DNA of 64,000 nucleotides from Larus michahellis (taxonomy: Eukaryota; Chordata; Aves; Charadriiformes; Laridae). The stretch is taken from the NCBI RefSeq assembly GCF_964199755.1, contig NC_133901.1, forward strand, positions 4,442,016 through 4,506,015. The letters are read 5' to 3'. The position numbers and the translations under genes were made by a program. Under the pieces are notes generated by a model. That model was not told the origin of the DNA, ran no database searches, and was given only the letters and a program-made list of their open reading frames with translations. Position 1 is the stretch's first letter. Every line of letters begins with the position of its first letter. Shown here in pieces: positions 12,101-24,040 of this stretch.

Positions 12101-15100
12101 CTTATAGCATACTTTAAAGGATCGCTTTTTTTACTTCTTTGTTGTTTATTAGTAGAAACAATGAAAGGTAAAAGAGCAGCTTGCATTATTGCAGACAAGC
12201 AGCAATCATGCTATTGAAAAGATGCCTTTTCTGATTTATGGTGGTATAATTCTGCCTGTTCCTCTGAGTTGTTGTTTACCTCTTCTCCTTAGCCATTATA
12301 TATTTCAGTCAAGGCGTTTGTACTCAATTAGTGAAGTCTAATTAGATTTCTCATTGGTTTAATTGCACGTCTCCCTTTCATGATATATGCATGGTCTGTT
12401 ATCCAGTTTTGTAAGGAGTTCCCAAAGGATTCTCTCATATATAGCTGATGCAATATATAGAGTGCTTTCTGAAAGCAGGTCAGATTTGGAATTTGAAACG
12501 CTTTTTTGCGTAACCTAAGTTTAAAATTTATTCTGCATCTGAAACTTTTTTTTTAGCTTAGCTTCTAAAGAAAATATTTTGAATCAGAAAACTGGATTTT
12601 GTTTTGCTCAGCTCTGCTGAGAATATGTAAAATCTGTTGTTTGCAAAGCTACAAACAGAAGACATACTTTGTACCATAAGGCCTACTAACAACTCTTACA
12701 TCACATATTATTCAGTAAATATGAACAGACTTCTCCTGCACTGTTAACTTTGAAACTGAGAAAATCTCATGAATGGGATTTAGCTGCTGGCTCTCCCTGG
12801 GCAGACTGTTTTCTCTCTCTGTGCCTCGGTCTCTCCACCTGCGCAATGGGTTTATTCCTTTTCCTCTCCTCGATAATGGAGAGCAATTATTGAATCTGTT
12901 GCATTGGAACAAATTGGTATTACTCCAGTTCTCGGCTACTGTTCGTTTCATGGCACAGAGGCAGAGCAAGGCTCATTCCCTCCTGAGCATACGTGAAAAC
13001 TCGGGAAACAGAACTGCTTAGGTGTTTGGCTCAGCGGAATCTGTTGGGTGTGTGTGACACATTCTCCCTCGTACTAGTTAAGGTGGGGATTTGGCTCAAA
13101 CACAGCCTGACTGTAATGACTCCCTTGCGAAGGGTGTTTTAAATATTTATTCATTTTTATAATGCATGATGAAATCCCCTATTGGGAAATCCTAGGGAAG
13201 TGCTGCACAATTTTGTACAATCTTGGTATTATTCATATCTAGTAGGTTCATATTAATCTTTCCGAATTAGAGCATTAATTATAAGATTAAGTCTTACATA
13301 ATTATCACACTCCTCATGTTTTTCCCTTAATATTTATCCTAATGAAATAGGTATTTGCCATTAAGGAATACCTGATATCACCTATTAATCCTGCAAGAGA
13401 GGTACATTGACGGTAATAATTGTCTCTCATCTCTTTTTCTTTTGTAGATACAGGCTGGTACCAGAGGTGTGCTTCCCCGAGCAATTCCATGACGCTCTCC
13501 GTGCTACTAAGCATTTTTTGCAGCCTGATGTCTTAGCGCAGTATTCAGTTGACCCAAGTCGAATTGCAATTTCTGGCGATAGTGCAGGAGGAAATTTGGC
13601 AGCTGCTGTGTGTCAGCAGGTAACATCCCGCGTCTGTTATGTATGACACTACCACAGTCCCTGATTTAGTGATGCATGTAGGCTGGCGGATTCTTTGTGC
13701 TGCATCATCACAAGGTGATGTGCCAACCCTAAAGACGGAATGGTAGAAAGCCAGCATCTAGTGACTTTACAGAAGAAAAATTAGTCGATCGCAATATGAA
13801 TCGCATTGCTTGCAATGTTTTACTACCGTTACGAGTTGTTATGGGCCAGATTTTAAGACCAAGTAGCTAAATGACTTTTTTTACCCCTTTTGCTGGTGAA
13901 TTCTTTATTTTTCTAAGTAGATAACTAGGTACGTGCATAATTTATCAGTTTAGCTTCCTATTTTTAGTTGCTTGTCTCTGAAAATGTTTTTATTTATTTC
14001 AAATACAAATGAAGGACAAAAAATACAATAAATTAAGCTTAATTCTTCTGTGAAATTGTCCTCCTGTAGCATTTCGCAATTTTAAGGAAATTTCTTTTGT
14101 ATATCTGCAGTTTAAAAGTAATCTGAATTTAATCTCGTAAAGATTTTAGAGGTAGCCTGAGGCATGTAATAATATTTTTCACGGTTCAGTGAAATATTAT
14201 TATTATTAGCTTTTTCGTATTGTCATAACCATTGGTGATAAGAAAGCGGATACCATGTCCAGGCAACTAATTATCATGACAACCTTGCAAGATTGAATTA
14301 GGATGAAAATATTAATAGGAGACAATTACACTAAAAGTTTCGATCTCGAGGTCTGATAAACATGATAGTACCATGTTTTGGAAGCAGCATTCCCAATTCG
14401 TTTCCCTGATGCGTAATGCCTTTTCAAATCAGGGATGTGGGACTGTTTCAGGGAGCGGTTAAACGCATAAAGGTTCTTCAGCCTGAAAAAGGGACAGACA
14501 AGATTAGATACAATAGACAGCTGTGTATCTTGTGCAGAAGGTGAAGCAAAACAAGTGTTTCCTGATTCTTCCAGAAAAATTTGGTGCCCCCAAATCTTTG
14601 TAATTGGTAGGCTCAAATCAAATGCAGACGGCAGGTTCAAGTCAAACACAGAGAGGTGCTTCTGTACATGGTGAGTCTTTGCTAGCGAAAGCTGGATGCC
14701 AACAGTTTGCTTATGCCAAAAAACCCCCAAGTAGATAAATTCATGGAAGAAAAAACCCATGGAAAAACTGTTAAAAGCAAGAATAGCTCCTTTTACTTCG
14801 GTTGCAAGTTGTTAAACTGCATTAGTGAAATGCCACTTTAGAGCCTTTTATCTTCTTACACCCTTCAATAAACTTCTGCCACTGATTTCTGTTGGAGACA
14901 GGATACTGGGTCTGCCTGAATGGCCAGCCTTACAAGGGAAGAAAAAGATCAGGCTGTGTATATTTCAGAAGAAGAGCAATATTATCTGTGTAAGACCAAA
15001 ATTCATCCTAAAAATCATCAAATGAGTGTCTGCTTGTATGAAGTTCTGAGTTGATATTGTAATGTTTATTTTCTTTGTAATCGCAGTTCTACCCTATATT

Positions 15101-15729
15101 TTTCCCCACAGCTTAGCAAAGATGAGCATTTGATGATCAGACCAAAACTGCAGGCCCTAATTTATCCAGTCCTTCAAGCATTTGACTTCAATACACCTTC
15201 TTATCAGCAGAACATGAATATGCCCGTTCTTCCTCGTTATGTCATGATCAACTATTGGATAGATTATTTCAATGGTAATTATGACTTGGCTCACTCGCTG
15301 CTGATTAACAACCACACTGCTCTTGATGTTGGCCAAGCTCTGTCTTTCAGAGGACGTCTGAACTGGACATCTCTACTGCCTTCATCCTTCAAAAAGAACT
15401 ACAAGCCTGTAATACAAACCACAGGCAAGGCTGAAATCATCCAGCAGATACCGGCGCTGCTTGATGTACGAGCGGTCCCGCTCCTTGCAGAAAACGAAAC
15501 TCTGCGGCTGCAGCCAAAGACGTACATCCTGACCTGTGAGAACGATGTCCTGCGCGATGACGGGGTGATGTACGCCAAGCGCTTGGAGAACGCCGGTGTG
15601 GAAGTCACGCTCGATCACTTCGATGACTGCTTTCATGGCTGTATGATATTCACCATTTGGCCTACTGATTTCTCGGCGGGCATTCAGACCAGGAACAGCT
15701 ATATAAAATGGCTGGATGAAAACCTCTGA
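8872..15729 (+). CDS. NCEH1: NCEH1, neutral cholesterol ester hydrolase 1 (5' partial, 4 exons in window)
   Basis: Joining 8872-9100, 10989-11058, 13448-13619 and 15112-15729 gives an uninterrupted frame of 362 residues plus stop, the length expected for human NCEH1 (408 residues) minus its first 46. The product is a serine hydrolase of the hormone-sensitive-lipase / arylacetamide-deacetylase family. In mammals it is an endoplasmic-reticulum membrane enzyme with a lumenal catalytic domain that hydrolyses cholesteryl esters and 2-acetyl monoalkylglycerol ethers. Visible motifs (numbered in the fragment) are the oxyanion-hole HGGGW at 67-71, the nucleophile GDSAG with Ser145, the acid Asp302 in NDVLRDDG, and catalytic His332 in FHGCM. 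These match human Ser191, Asp348 and His378. The N-terminal anchor is missing because exon 1 is outside the window. Two oddities are Cys330 in place of the usual Gly two residues before the catalytic His, and a changed set of N-glycosylation sequons. AADAC-like paralogues are less likely because identity to NCEH1 runs along the whole fragment. Confidence 0.95.
9101..10988 (+). other. NCEH1: NCEH1 intron 2
   Basis: This intron is bounded by GTATGT and TTCCAG. It is unique AT-rich sequence. A diverged palindromic segment lies at about 10560-10620 and is listed separately. I see no other feature. Confidence 0.85.
10560..10620. repeat. Possible degenerate palindromic amniote repeat
   Basis: The core TTCAGTTGACGTTAATAGGG resembles the 'CCATTGAAGTCAATGGG' centre of an old palindromic repeat family common in bird and reptile genomes. 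The flanking GAGTAGTT and AACTTATTTGAGTC also fit the two arms of that family loosely. The copy is strongly diverged and the call is tentative. Confidence 0.3.
10989..11058 (+). CDS. NCEH1: NCEH1 coding exon 3
   Basis: The exon follows the acceptor CGTTCCAG and is followed by GTGAGT at 11059. Its 70 bases join in phase 1 and leave in phase 2, encoding the stretch [20 protein letters not shown] that aligns with the human DELCTAMAEELNAVIVSI region. The split codons at both ends rebuild R and E as in a continuous frame. Confidence 0.93.
11059..13447 (+). other. NCEH1: NCEH1 intron 3
   Basis: This AT-rich intron runs from GTGAGT to TTTGTAG. It holds an AT microsatellite at about 11582-11621 (TATATATCTATATATA and similar). 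I see no coding or RNA gene. Confidence 0.85.
13448..13619 (+). CDS. NCEH1: NCEH1 coding exon 4 with nucleophile serine
   Basis: The acceptor TTTTGTAG precedes 13448 and the donor GTAACA starts at 13620. The 172-base exon encodes [15 protein letters not shown] and, near its end, [13 protein letters not shown]. The catalytic serine codon AGT is at 13581-13583. The exon ends in phase 0 after CQQ. Confidence 0.95.
13620..15111 (+). other. NCEH1: NCEH1 intron 4
   Basis: The intron is bounded by GTAACA and CCCCACAG. It holds an AT-rich hairpin at 14167-14205 and a 144-codon open frame on the minus strand (14326-14760). That frame matches no protein family I know and is probably fortuitous. Confidence 0.85.
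14167..14205. repeat. AT-rich imperfect hairpin
   Basis: The arms TAATAATA..TTTCAC and GTGAAA..TATTATTA flank the loop GGTTCA. A 6-bp and an 8-bp paired block are separated by a small internal loop. The stem is shorter than a typical microRNA precursor, so no function is inferred. Confidence 0.5.
15112..15729 (+). CDS. NCEH1: NCEH1 terminal coding exon 5
   Basis: The exon begins after TTTTTCCCCACAG and runs 206 codons to a TGA at 15727-15729. It encodes [20 protein letters not shown], the sequons NNHT, NWTS and NET, the acid-residue motif NDVLRDDG, and the His motif [11 protein letters not shown]. It ends with KWLDENL, matching human KWLDQNL. The frame joins exon 4 in phase 0. Confidence 0.96.
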   Translation, partial: LSKDEHLMIRPKLQALIYPVLQAFDFNTPSYQQNMNMPVLPRYVMINYWIDYFNGNYDLAHSLLINNHTALDVGQALSFRGRLNWTSLLPSSFKKNYKPVIQTTGKAEIIQQIPALLDVRAVPLLAENETLRLQPKTYILTCENDVLRDDGVMYAKRLENAGVEVTLDHFDDCFHGCMIFTIWPTDFSAGIQTRNSYIKWLDENL

Positions 15730-16495
15730 AGAGAGGGTCTCTCTAGAAGACACGGGGTGTGCAACTCTGGTGTCTGCTCTCGCAAAAGAGCGAACAACGC
15801 AAAAGTGCACTTTTCCAAATTCAGACTTCATCTGTTCGGCTGCAGCTGCTGGGGGTCACAGACCACGAACTGCAGCATTCGCTAGCTCCATTGGCCGTGC
15901 CCAGCAAAGGATTTTGAGAAATACTTTTTCTAACTTAGATTATTTTTTTTTTCCCCCCACCTTCTTTCACTTGACAATTGCCAAACATAAACAAACGTGG
16001 AGCCGGGAGATCAGCATTCCTGTAGCATTCTTAACTGGCTGGAACTCCTCAAGCTTTGACTCTTAATTAGGCACAAAGGCCCCAGTTTTCAAATGAAGTG
16101 AGGTAAAGCCAACCGCCTACATCTACATCTGAATATGTAAAAAAGGGAGCTAGTTCTCAACAGTGGTGAGCACTTGATGGCAAATAAGCGTGAGCACCCT
16201 CACCTTTGACAGCAGAGCCATGCATTTGAATGCCAAGCATGGATTTTGGTGTTGGCTTTTAGGCACATAGACAAATGGCCTTCTTAAATTAAAAAAAAAA
16301 CCAAAAAACCCAACAACAAACAACACAACAACCAAGAAAAAGCTCCTCTAGGCAGTTAAGATGATGCTAGACAAGTCTCCGAGCCAAACATGTCATTCAG
16401 CTTTGGAATTTGGTCTTTATTGCCTTTTAGTTAATTATATTTTATAAAAGCACAGGACTAAATATATTTTCAATAAAAAGTGTTACAGCATACGT
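15730..16495 (+). other. NCEH1: NCEH1 3' untranslated region (proximal)
   Basis: This is sequence after the stop codon, up to just past the first canonical poly(A) signal. It includes a T/C tract at about 15947-15960, an A/C-rich low-complexity run at 16290-16335, and possibly a decayed palindromic repeat at about 16076-16215 (GGCCCCAGTTTTCAAA...GAGCACCCTCACC). The true 3' end is not known from sequence alone, and longer UTRs are common for this gene. Confidence 0.5.
16472..16477 (+). terminator. NCEH1: Candidate poly(A) signal for NCEH1
   Basis: An AATAAA hexamer lies about 740 bases after the stop codon. A GT-rich stretch (GTTGTTTATGTGAGTG) begins about 70 bases downstream. It is the first canonical signal after the stop. 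Confidence 0.5.
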
Positions 16496-18558
16496 ACAAA
16501 TACATAGGATAAAATACTTCATGTAGCAGCAGAATCGAAGTTGTTTATGTGAGTGAGCTTCAGAGCTGACTACTTATTTGGCTAAAGAATGTGATTTCAT
16601 CTCTTTAAAGCCTCAGCTTCATGACTCCTTACAGAAAATACTGAGCTTACTTAAAAAAGAAAAATCTACTGTGTGGTTTGCACTAATGTTTGTAATTAAT
16701 AGTAGGTTTTGTTCCTTGAGTTTGCTTTTGTGCTTGTACTGTTTATTATATTTCATGCTTCCTGCAAGGAGGGAAGCAAGCGCACAGAAGTGGGCTCTAA
16801 TCCATACGGGAGACTTCAGTCCAAGCTTTGCAGCTGAACTTTGTCTTGTAGACTGACCCAAAACTCTAGGTAAGATGGGTCTTGCTCTTGTGCAACAATT
16901 CCCCACAGTTTCAGCCAGTCTGTAAATTCCAGATAAGCAGGACAGGGAAGTGAAACTGCTTACACCAGTGTATGTTTTCCAGGATGCTTAGTGCTTGCAG
17001 AAATGAAAGTTGTGTCAAAAGCCCCGTGTTTCTAGGCAAAGGGGAGAGAGTGGCTGCCCCACGACTAAACTAGTGGATTAAATTCATCCTCAGCTTTACC
17101 ACAGAATTCCTGTGGGATCCCAGGAGAACAACTTAATCTCCTCATGCCTCACTTTCTTCTTCTGCAAGAGAGGGAGCAGGAATTTCCTACCTCACAAGGG
17201 AGCTGGGAAGCTGAATCCGCAGGCCTTGGTGAAGCACATGGACGTGACAGTGACTGGCAGGCACTGAACCAGCTCCCGTAGCTTCTGACTTTCCATCCTT
17301 CTCTCGTAGCTGGCTCCGAGCATCCTGCCCCGTGACGGGTGGTGCCGCGAGGCTGCTGGTCCTCCTGGGCAGGTAGCTCATCCGTCCTGGCTCCTCTCAA
17401 AGTACCCCGAGGTGATGCTGCGTGGCTGGTGGGACATCATGACAAAGGCAATTTCATTACAGCGTTTCTTATGGCAGGACTCTGAAAAGTTGTTAAAAAA
17501 AAAAAAAAAAGGCACTGGTAGATCAAACTGCCTTCTGTCACTTCAAATACATACAGACCAGTCCACTTTCACTGGTATTTAAATTAAATAAGAGAATGGC
17601 TTTGCTGAATCATTGCTTCCTAGAAACATCAGGTTGTGAATGTGGTTGGATGTATTAAGAAAAGCTGTGACTGACGGAGGCCTCGATGTAGGCTCAGTCA
17701 CGCACGCTGAAACTCATTTCTGGGCATAGGTTCACACGGAGGGCACAAGGCAAAGCTTTTTCAACAGTGGCCCAGATTATTCTTCCATTTAGATAGTTAC
17801 AAAGACTCGGTGGAATTAGAGCAGCTGAGTGACAATCTGAATCAGGATAAATTTTGGTCAAAATACCCAATTAACACTGCAGAAGAATTCAAACTCTCTT
17901 TTTCTGGATTTAAAGCCTCTTCCCTCCTTTCCCCCATAAACCCAATTTACACTTAAAACAGACAGCAACCAAAGTTACGTCCATTCAAAAGACAAATTAC
18001 TAATCTGCTGCAGAATCCTTTCCCCTCTATGGACACAGCTCCATTTACCTGACTATTTTTTTTTAACTCTTCAAATCATAGTTTATCGTTACACTGAGTT
18101 GTAACAACAGGCTCCTTCCTGGCTTTCCCACTTAAAGAGTAAACCCGTGTCAGAAAAGATGTAATTTATATCCACCCGCCCTCATTAAAAGATAGTAGTA
18201 ACTGTAGTACTGGAAAAGAAGTGGTTAATATTCCTATAAATTCTAGAATAATTAAGTTTTCCTGACAGCTGTCTGCAAAGCTTTAGATCCGCGTTTGTTT
18301 ATAGCTAAGTTATAAATATCTGCTATGAAGCTATAACATAATTGCTGCTGTTTGTTTTTTTTAACTGAAATGAAATGGAAAGCTGGAAAATGTGTGTGTG
18401 TATATATATATATATTCATGGAGTCGGTTGTAAATTTCCTTCACGCACTGAAGCACATTAAAGTCTCGGCACAAGAAATGGTAGTAAGTATATAACCGGA
18501 CTGAACGTGTTTACCAAGTCATCGCCAGCGTGACGCGACATGCGAGATGGCAGCACAG
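16496..18558. other. Intergenic sequence downstream of NCEH1
   Basis: No gene is recognised. The stretch contains an A tract at about 17496-17512 and a TG/TA microsatellite at about 18391-18415. The rest is unique sequence. Confidence 0.6.
18391..18415. repeat. (TG)n(TA)n microsatellite
   Basis: TGTGTGTGTG runs directly into TATATATATATATAT, a compound dinucleotide repeat. Confidence 0.9.
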
Positions 18559-19130
18559 CTTGGATGAGATGTGACAGTATTAACTAGTTCTATCAAAATA
18601 CCTTGACTACTCTTCTCACGCAGCTGTGTGGTTTAAGTACGTGATGGCTCCAAAGATACGTGATGGATCCTACAACATAAAAAAAAAAAGAGGTCTGAGT
18701 TCCAGCTATAAAAAGACCTTTTAGTATATAGCCGCAGAAGACACTTGATTAAAATTCAGTGTAAACCTTTAAGTGTTAGTCCAAACTCAGTTTTCCTCCT
18801 ATTTTGCAGTTCCCGCGCCCAAAAGTTGAAAGTTTAGGGTTGTTTGCAACTTGGGTGAGACATGACAGTATTAACTAGTTCTATCAAAATACCTTGACTG
18901 CTTTTCTCACGCAGCTGTGTGGTTTAAGTACGTGCTGGCTCCAAAGATACGTGATGGATCCTGTAATGTATAAAAAGAGGTCCCCGGCTATAAAAAGACC
19001 TTTTAGTATATAGCCGCAGAAAACACTTGATGAAAATTCAGTGTAAACCTTGAAGTGTTAGTCCAAACTCAGTTTTCCTCCTATTTTGCAGTTCCCGTGC
19101 CCAAAAGTTGAAAGTTCAGGGTTGTTTGCA
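18559..19130 (+). repeat. Tandem duplication of a ~291-bp unit
   Basis: 18559-18849 and 18850-19130 are adjacent direct copies. Both begin CTTGG(A/G)TGAGA and carry the same ordered landmarks: TATTAACTAGTTCTATC, CACGCAGCTGTGTGG, AAAGATACGTGATGGATCC, CTATAAAAAGACCTTTTAG, CCAAACTCAGTTTTCC and CCAAAAGTTGAAAGTT. They differ by scattered substitutions and a shortened A-rich spacer in the second copy. The landmark offset is 291 bases at the start of the unit. Similarity stops abruptly at both outer ends. It does not resemble a CR1, and no open frame is shared. Confidence 0.93.
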
Positions 19131-21089
19131 GTTGAGCTGCCGGCAGCGGAGCAGTAACTCAGCCGGGGCCAGCGGGCAGGGTTACAGAGAGCTGCTGCCT
19201 GAGAGCAAGAAACTAAGATGAATACGTGTTACACCACCTCGATTTGTTCATGGGGTTCGTCCCACGTCTCCTGAAACATCTCCTCGGGCAAACCCAGCAC
19301 CTTCGTTCCTTGGGTATTTCCCAGAGCAGCGTAGGGCACTTCGCGTATTATAGGATCAGATCAAGTATTTGTAACAATATTTCACCTGTGCGTAGTAAAA
19401 AGTTGGTCTTCCAAAAGAAGATAGTCAATAAATTTGTCTACTTGTCTTTTCATTAAATCAACCAGTATGGCTAACTACTTTTTAAAGATCGCTTCCCCTC
19501 GCCCAACCCCTGCTCCTTTAATTAGTCTTTATCTCTCCATCGCAATAATATCTTGTTCCTGATGGCCATCAAAGTGTTCAAATGTAAGCTTTAAAAAAAA
19601 AAAAAAAGCTCACAGAACCTATAGTCATTTGTATCTTACTCTCACAGACCTGGGGGAACTACATTAGCAGGTCCCCGGTATTTTGGCCAATATCCACAGG
19701 AATAAAGGGAGGTTTTTGTCTCCCTAGTTTAGGACCCCTTAAAGGCTGGGTGTTCGGCGTTTCTGAAAACCCAAACCCATTTAAAGATGTTTCATGGTGC
19801 GTGAAAATCACAAATAAGTCAAATTTCCTAACCTTCACCTAAGTAATTCCAAAATTGCATCCCTAGCCAAAGCAGAAAGGCCATTGTGGGTTTTAAGCCC
19901 TACAAATAAACTAAAAAGAAATGGTTTATCGTTAAAACGTTCTTTTGTAGTGTTTGGGCCTCTATATTTTTTTAATCTTTTACCAAGCGTTATTAGAAAC
20001 TGTTTCAAACAAAACTACTAGAAGTAGGTTAACCTGCGTTAAACCTTTTAAGCTGCTATGATCTGTAATGATGCTGCTGCGTAAAAAAAAACCCAAACCA
20101 GGCGGTTTTACTGTTCTCTTATTTATGATGTTCAAAACCCCACAGTACGACGCATTTGATGCGCATGCAGTCAATATCTTACGCATGAGCGTTGGGGTTT
20201 TTTTGCATCCTTCCCAGTGCAGGGGAAAGATCTTGTAAGATCTAATGAGCAAGTGTGATCGAGGTGTGCTAGCAAAATGAAGAACAAATAAATAAAGTGA
20301 AATATACCTGCGACTGATGGGTTTTTTTCTTTTCGCTAGGCCCACCGATTTTAGGTTCCGATGTACGTTTCCAATTTGAGTTTTCGCTTAGCAGAGGTCA
20401 GTGAAACGAAAGGGGAGGCCTCAGAGTTCCTGAAGAAACGCTGAACCAAAGCCAAGGGGGTTGTTTTCGAGGCAGGAAACCAAACCTTGTCTGTGTGTCC
20501 GTGGCCTGCGAGGGTCACCTCCTCTTACTTTGTTTCAGTCAACTAATTAACGGTGACCACATTTGCTGGAGTTAAAGGGTGGACAATACCCGCTCTACTG
20601 CTGTTCCTCTCTCTTTCAAGAAAGACAATGCAGCTCGTGTTCTCCATTCTGGTCTATAAACAGATTTTTTTTTATATGTTTATAGATTATTTATACATTT
20701 GAAATCAGTTTTAGCCAGTGGAAGCCCTAGTTCTGCTTTCATTCCTATTTGCCATCCTTTCGTTTTCTGAACTGTTACCCATTTTCTTCCCCTGCTCTCT
20801 CATTTATTAATGGTCATGGCAGTATTACTTTGGAAATATCCTAACGTGGGGGGTTGCTGTTTTGTCCAGCAGGGTCCTGTGGCTTTCGCAGAATATAAAG
20901 CTTTCCCCCTACTGAAGAAAGTGCTGGGGGAAAAAAAACCAAAAAGCTTCAAAGGCCTTACAAGCCTATTTTTAAGTCAGCAGGAGTCATGCTCCTGCTT
21001 GCATTAAATTGAATGCAGTAAGAACAGGCTGGGGCCCATAGAATTTTTTTTTTTTCCAGTCATGTTATCTTAGATTTCGTTAAAAGTCT

Positions 21090-21660
21090 TGCCTGTGCGG
21101 GGCTTGCCAAGGCCAGGGCAGTGCCTGCCAGGGCTGGGTGCTGCCGTAGGAGGATGCGGAGGAAGCAGCCGCTGAAGGACCGTCCGCCGTCGGTGCTGGA
21201 CTTAGACGGGCGCCCAGCTGCCACCTCAGGGCTGACAAAGCGGCTGGCACAAAGTCCTCAGCAGCCCCTTCAAGTGGGGTTAGATGAGTATGCGAGGCGT
21301 CTGAATTCAAGCGTTAATCCGCCGTTAGATACAGCACACGTTTGCTGGGTGTGAGCCACCCACGTGGGGCTCGCGGGACAGAGCAGTTTGGATGCTGAGC
21401 CTGCTGCCCAGCGCACCTCTGCTGGGGCTGTATTCCCCTCTGCCCGCCGCAGCGCCCTATTTCCCACCCCCTGCCCTCACTTGCGGGACCGGAGCAGCGG
21501 CGGGGGGGGGGGCTGTGACCCAGGTGTCTCTCCATCCCACGGCCGGCCAGCCCACGCAGCCTCCTGCATCCCGAAATCCCAGCCTCCACCTGCATCCCTC
21601 CCGGCCGGGCACCGCTCCTTGCCTCGCACTTAGAAAACTCTTTGGAGCAGGGCCACGTCT
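21090..21660. promoter_or_regulatory. GC-rich, CpG-containing patch
   Basis: GC content and CpG frequency rise well above the surrounding AT-rich sequence (for example CGGACCGGAGCAGCGGCGGG nearby motifs and GGCCGGCCAG). It could be an unmethylated regulatory patch or an orphan CpG island. No gene start is visible, so the role is unknown. Confidence 0.3.
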
Positions 21661-22339
21661 TATTTCGAGGCACGCATTTGCTCCTTGCTCTTAATTCCAG
21701 GTTTTTTCTGGCACTAATCCAATTTATTTCTATTATAAATGTTGCTTAAATAGTTGGCAGCACATCATTAATACCAGACTAAGTTTTACCCCTAACGTAA
21801 ATCTAATGATTTTTCACAACGATTTTCTACAGCATCTTAAAGTGTTTATCAGCTGCTCCGCATGAAGACGGGCAAAAGAAAACAGAAAAAGAAACCCTGG
21901 AATAACTTTGTTTTTGCAGAAACTTATATTTTAAATAACTCCTTCTGGCTTTATATAAGCAAGAGAGCACTAAATATTTCCACCACAACCACTTGCTCTT
22001 TTCTGAAGCAGAATTTCCGCAAACCACCGCACTTCCAATCCTAAGACAGTCTAGGGATATAGCAGAGACAGAGCTTGTACAAGGAGAGAATATATTTTAT
22101 ATTAAGATATTTAAAAGAGCAATAAACCAGCAGTAACGGGTGTTATGGAAAACTCCTCCTCCCACAAACACCGTGCCAGCATCAGGACGGGTGCAGTCCG
22201 TTCAAGTGCCATCGAGATGTGGGATTCAGAGTATGGTGGAGGAACAAAGAAAGGGGATTTTTGCTGTTAACCTAGTGATTTCATTGCAATTGAATTTTAG
22301 ACCGAGGTGTTTAATTAAATAAAATAATTCGCGCTACAG

Positions 22340-22353
22340 CCAGCAGAGGGAGC
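22340..22353 (+). promoter_or_regulatory. CTCF-like motif
   Basis: CCAGCAGAGGGAGC fits the CTCF core pattern CCASYAGRKGGC except for one base near its end. It lies between the NCEH1 and TNFSF10 transcription units. A single motif match in tens of kilobases can occur by chance. Confidence 0.3.
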
Positions 22354-24040
22354 ATTTAAAACCAAGACTCGTTTGAAAAGGTGCAGCTCGTTTCTAAAAA
22401 CACACTACGAAACCAAAAGCGTTATTGCGGGAACCGCACCAAAATATTTGTGCCAACCCCGACTTGTGAATTCACGTGTGGACGAGGCAGAAAACTCACG
22501 CTAGTGGGAAATTACTCAGCTGTCCTGCAAAAAAACCCCGAACGAACCTCAGATGAATCACTTTGAGTCCTTGGCACGCAGTAAGGATTTTTTCCAGGCG
22601 ATCTAACTGCGCTTAGTTCAGATTTTGCAAACTGGTTGGGGCTGGGGGGTGTGTGTGTGTGATTTGGGTCTCGCTGCAGGCGTCTGGGCATGTTTCAGTC
22701 TGCAGGAGCGAAAGGGTGAGGGAGCGCACCCGGGAGAAGCCCAAGGGCACGGCTACCTGGTTGGGAAGGGCGGTATTTTCAGGACTATCTTCCTTGCTTT
22801 CATATACCTCTGGCTTTTCCAGTGAGGGATGCCTGGAGGCATAGCAGCATCCCGAAAAAAATCTACGGAGAGCCATGAGTGCCCCTGGAAAACAGTTGCG
22901 TTGTGACTCCCAAGGGGAAGACCTGGAGGAGGGAGGTGTTTCTGCTCTTCTGATGGTGCGTAAAGCAGCTCATTGTAAGAAAAAAGGGGATTTTTACAGG
23001 CCTTGTGCACCCTGCTGCTGATGCTGGGAGGAGGAGAGGGAAAAGGAAGAGGAAGAGGAAGAGGAGGAGGCCCTTCCAAGAGCTCCACTGGCAAAGCAGC
23101 CCTGAGCCTCTGCTCTGGGCCTGTGGGACCGGTGTTACGTGGCACAGTCAGCAGTTGAATTTTGGGTTATTTTAGCGATTGGATGACTTACCTTTGATGT
23201 TTTCTACGTTCCGGCCACGTGCAGACACCCTCCGCATCCTCTGCTCCAGCGCTTTCACCCCTGCGATGCAAACAGGCCATGGGTTATGAAAGGCTGCAAA
23301 GCACGAGCGGTTCCCCAGGGCGGCAGCATGCGTTTGCTATGACTGTATCTAATTCGGAGGGGTTTTTTCCCCTCCCTGCCCCAACCCCTGCTGGAAAGCA
23401 TGCAGAGGCCAGGGGCAGAAAAGCCATCCCACCTCCCTGCCCCAGCTGGGTGTGAGAGGTCGGGGGCTGCACCCAGCGCCAGAGCTACAAAATCATCTAT
23501 ATTTCCTTTTGAATTCCCGTTTGCCGTTGCCGTTTTATCCGCAGAAGCGAAGTAGACTTTCAAAATATCATACCATTACATCTCAAATGCTGCTTTTGAT
23601 CATCTGTGTGTACGGTCAAGGGAGGGAAGATGCTATTTGTTATTTTAGTCACTGCAATGCATTGGAGGCACAAGTCCAAGCCTGGTTTTGAGCACAAAGA
23701 GCTTAGTTCAGGTCGCGTATGATCTGCAATTCCAGGCAATCAATCAGAGAGCACATCGTGGATTGATACTTAATGTCCAGCCCCAGAGCCGTCAGCACAC
23801 AGACAGGGCGGTCTGTATGCAAGGGCTCTCTTTGGACGCAGACTTCACGGGGTGTTGCCCAACTCCACAGTAGAGTTATGAAAATCAAAGATAGGGCTAC
23901 AAGGGTGAAAATGGCCAATGTAACTGCGTGGCTCACCCTGGGCGATGCGGTGAAGCTGGCGAAACAGAAGCTTTTAGCCTGAGCCAATGTATATTTTTAA
24001 GCACGCTCTAAGGAAATATATATTATAGATTAAATTCATA

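Noticed and set aside
14326-14760. 144-codon minus-strand open frame in NCEH1 intron 4 with an FDLNLP/FDLSLP internal repeat
   Set aside because: No similarity to a known family and no visible promoter, splice or poly(A) context. One frame of this length is expected by chance in this much DNA.
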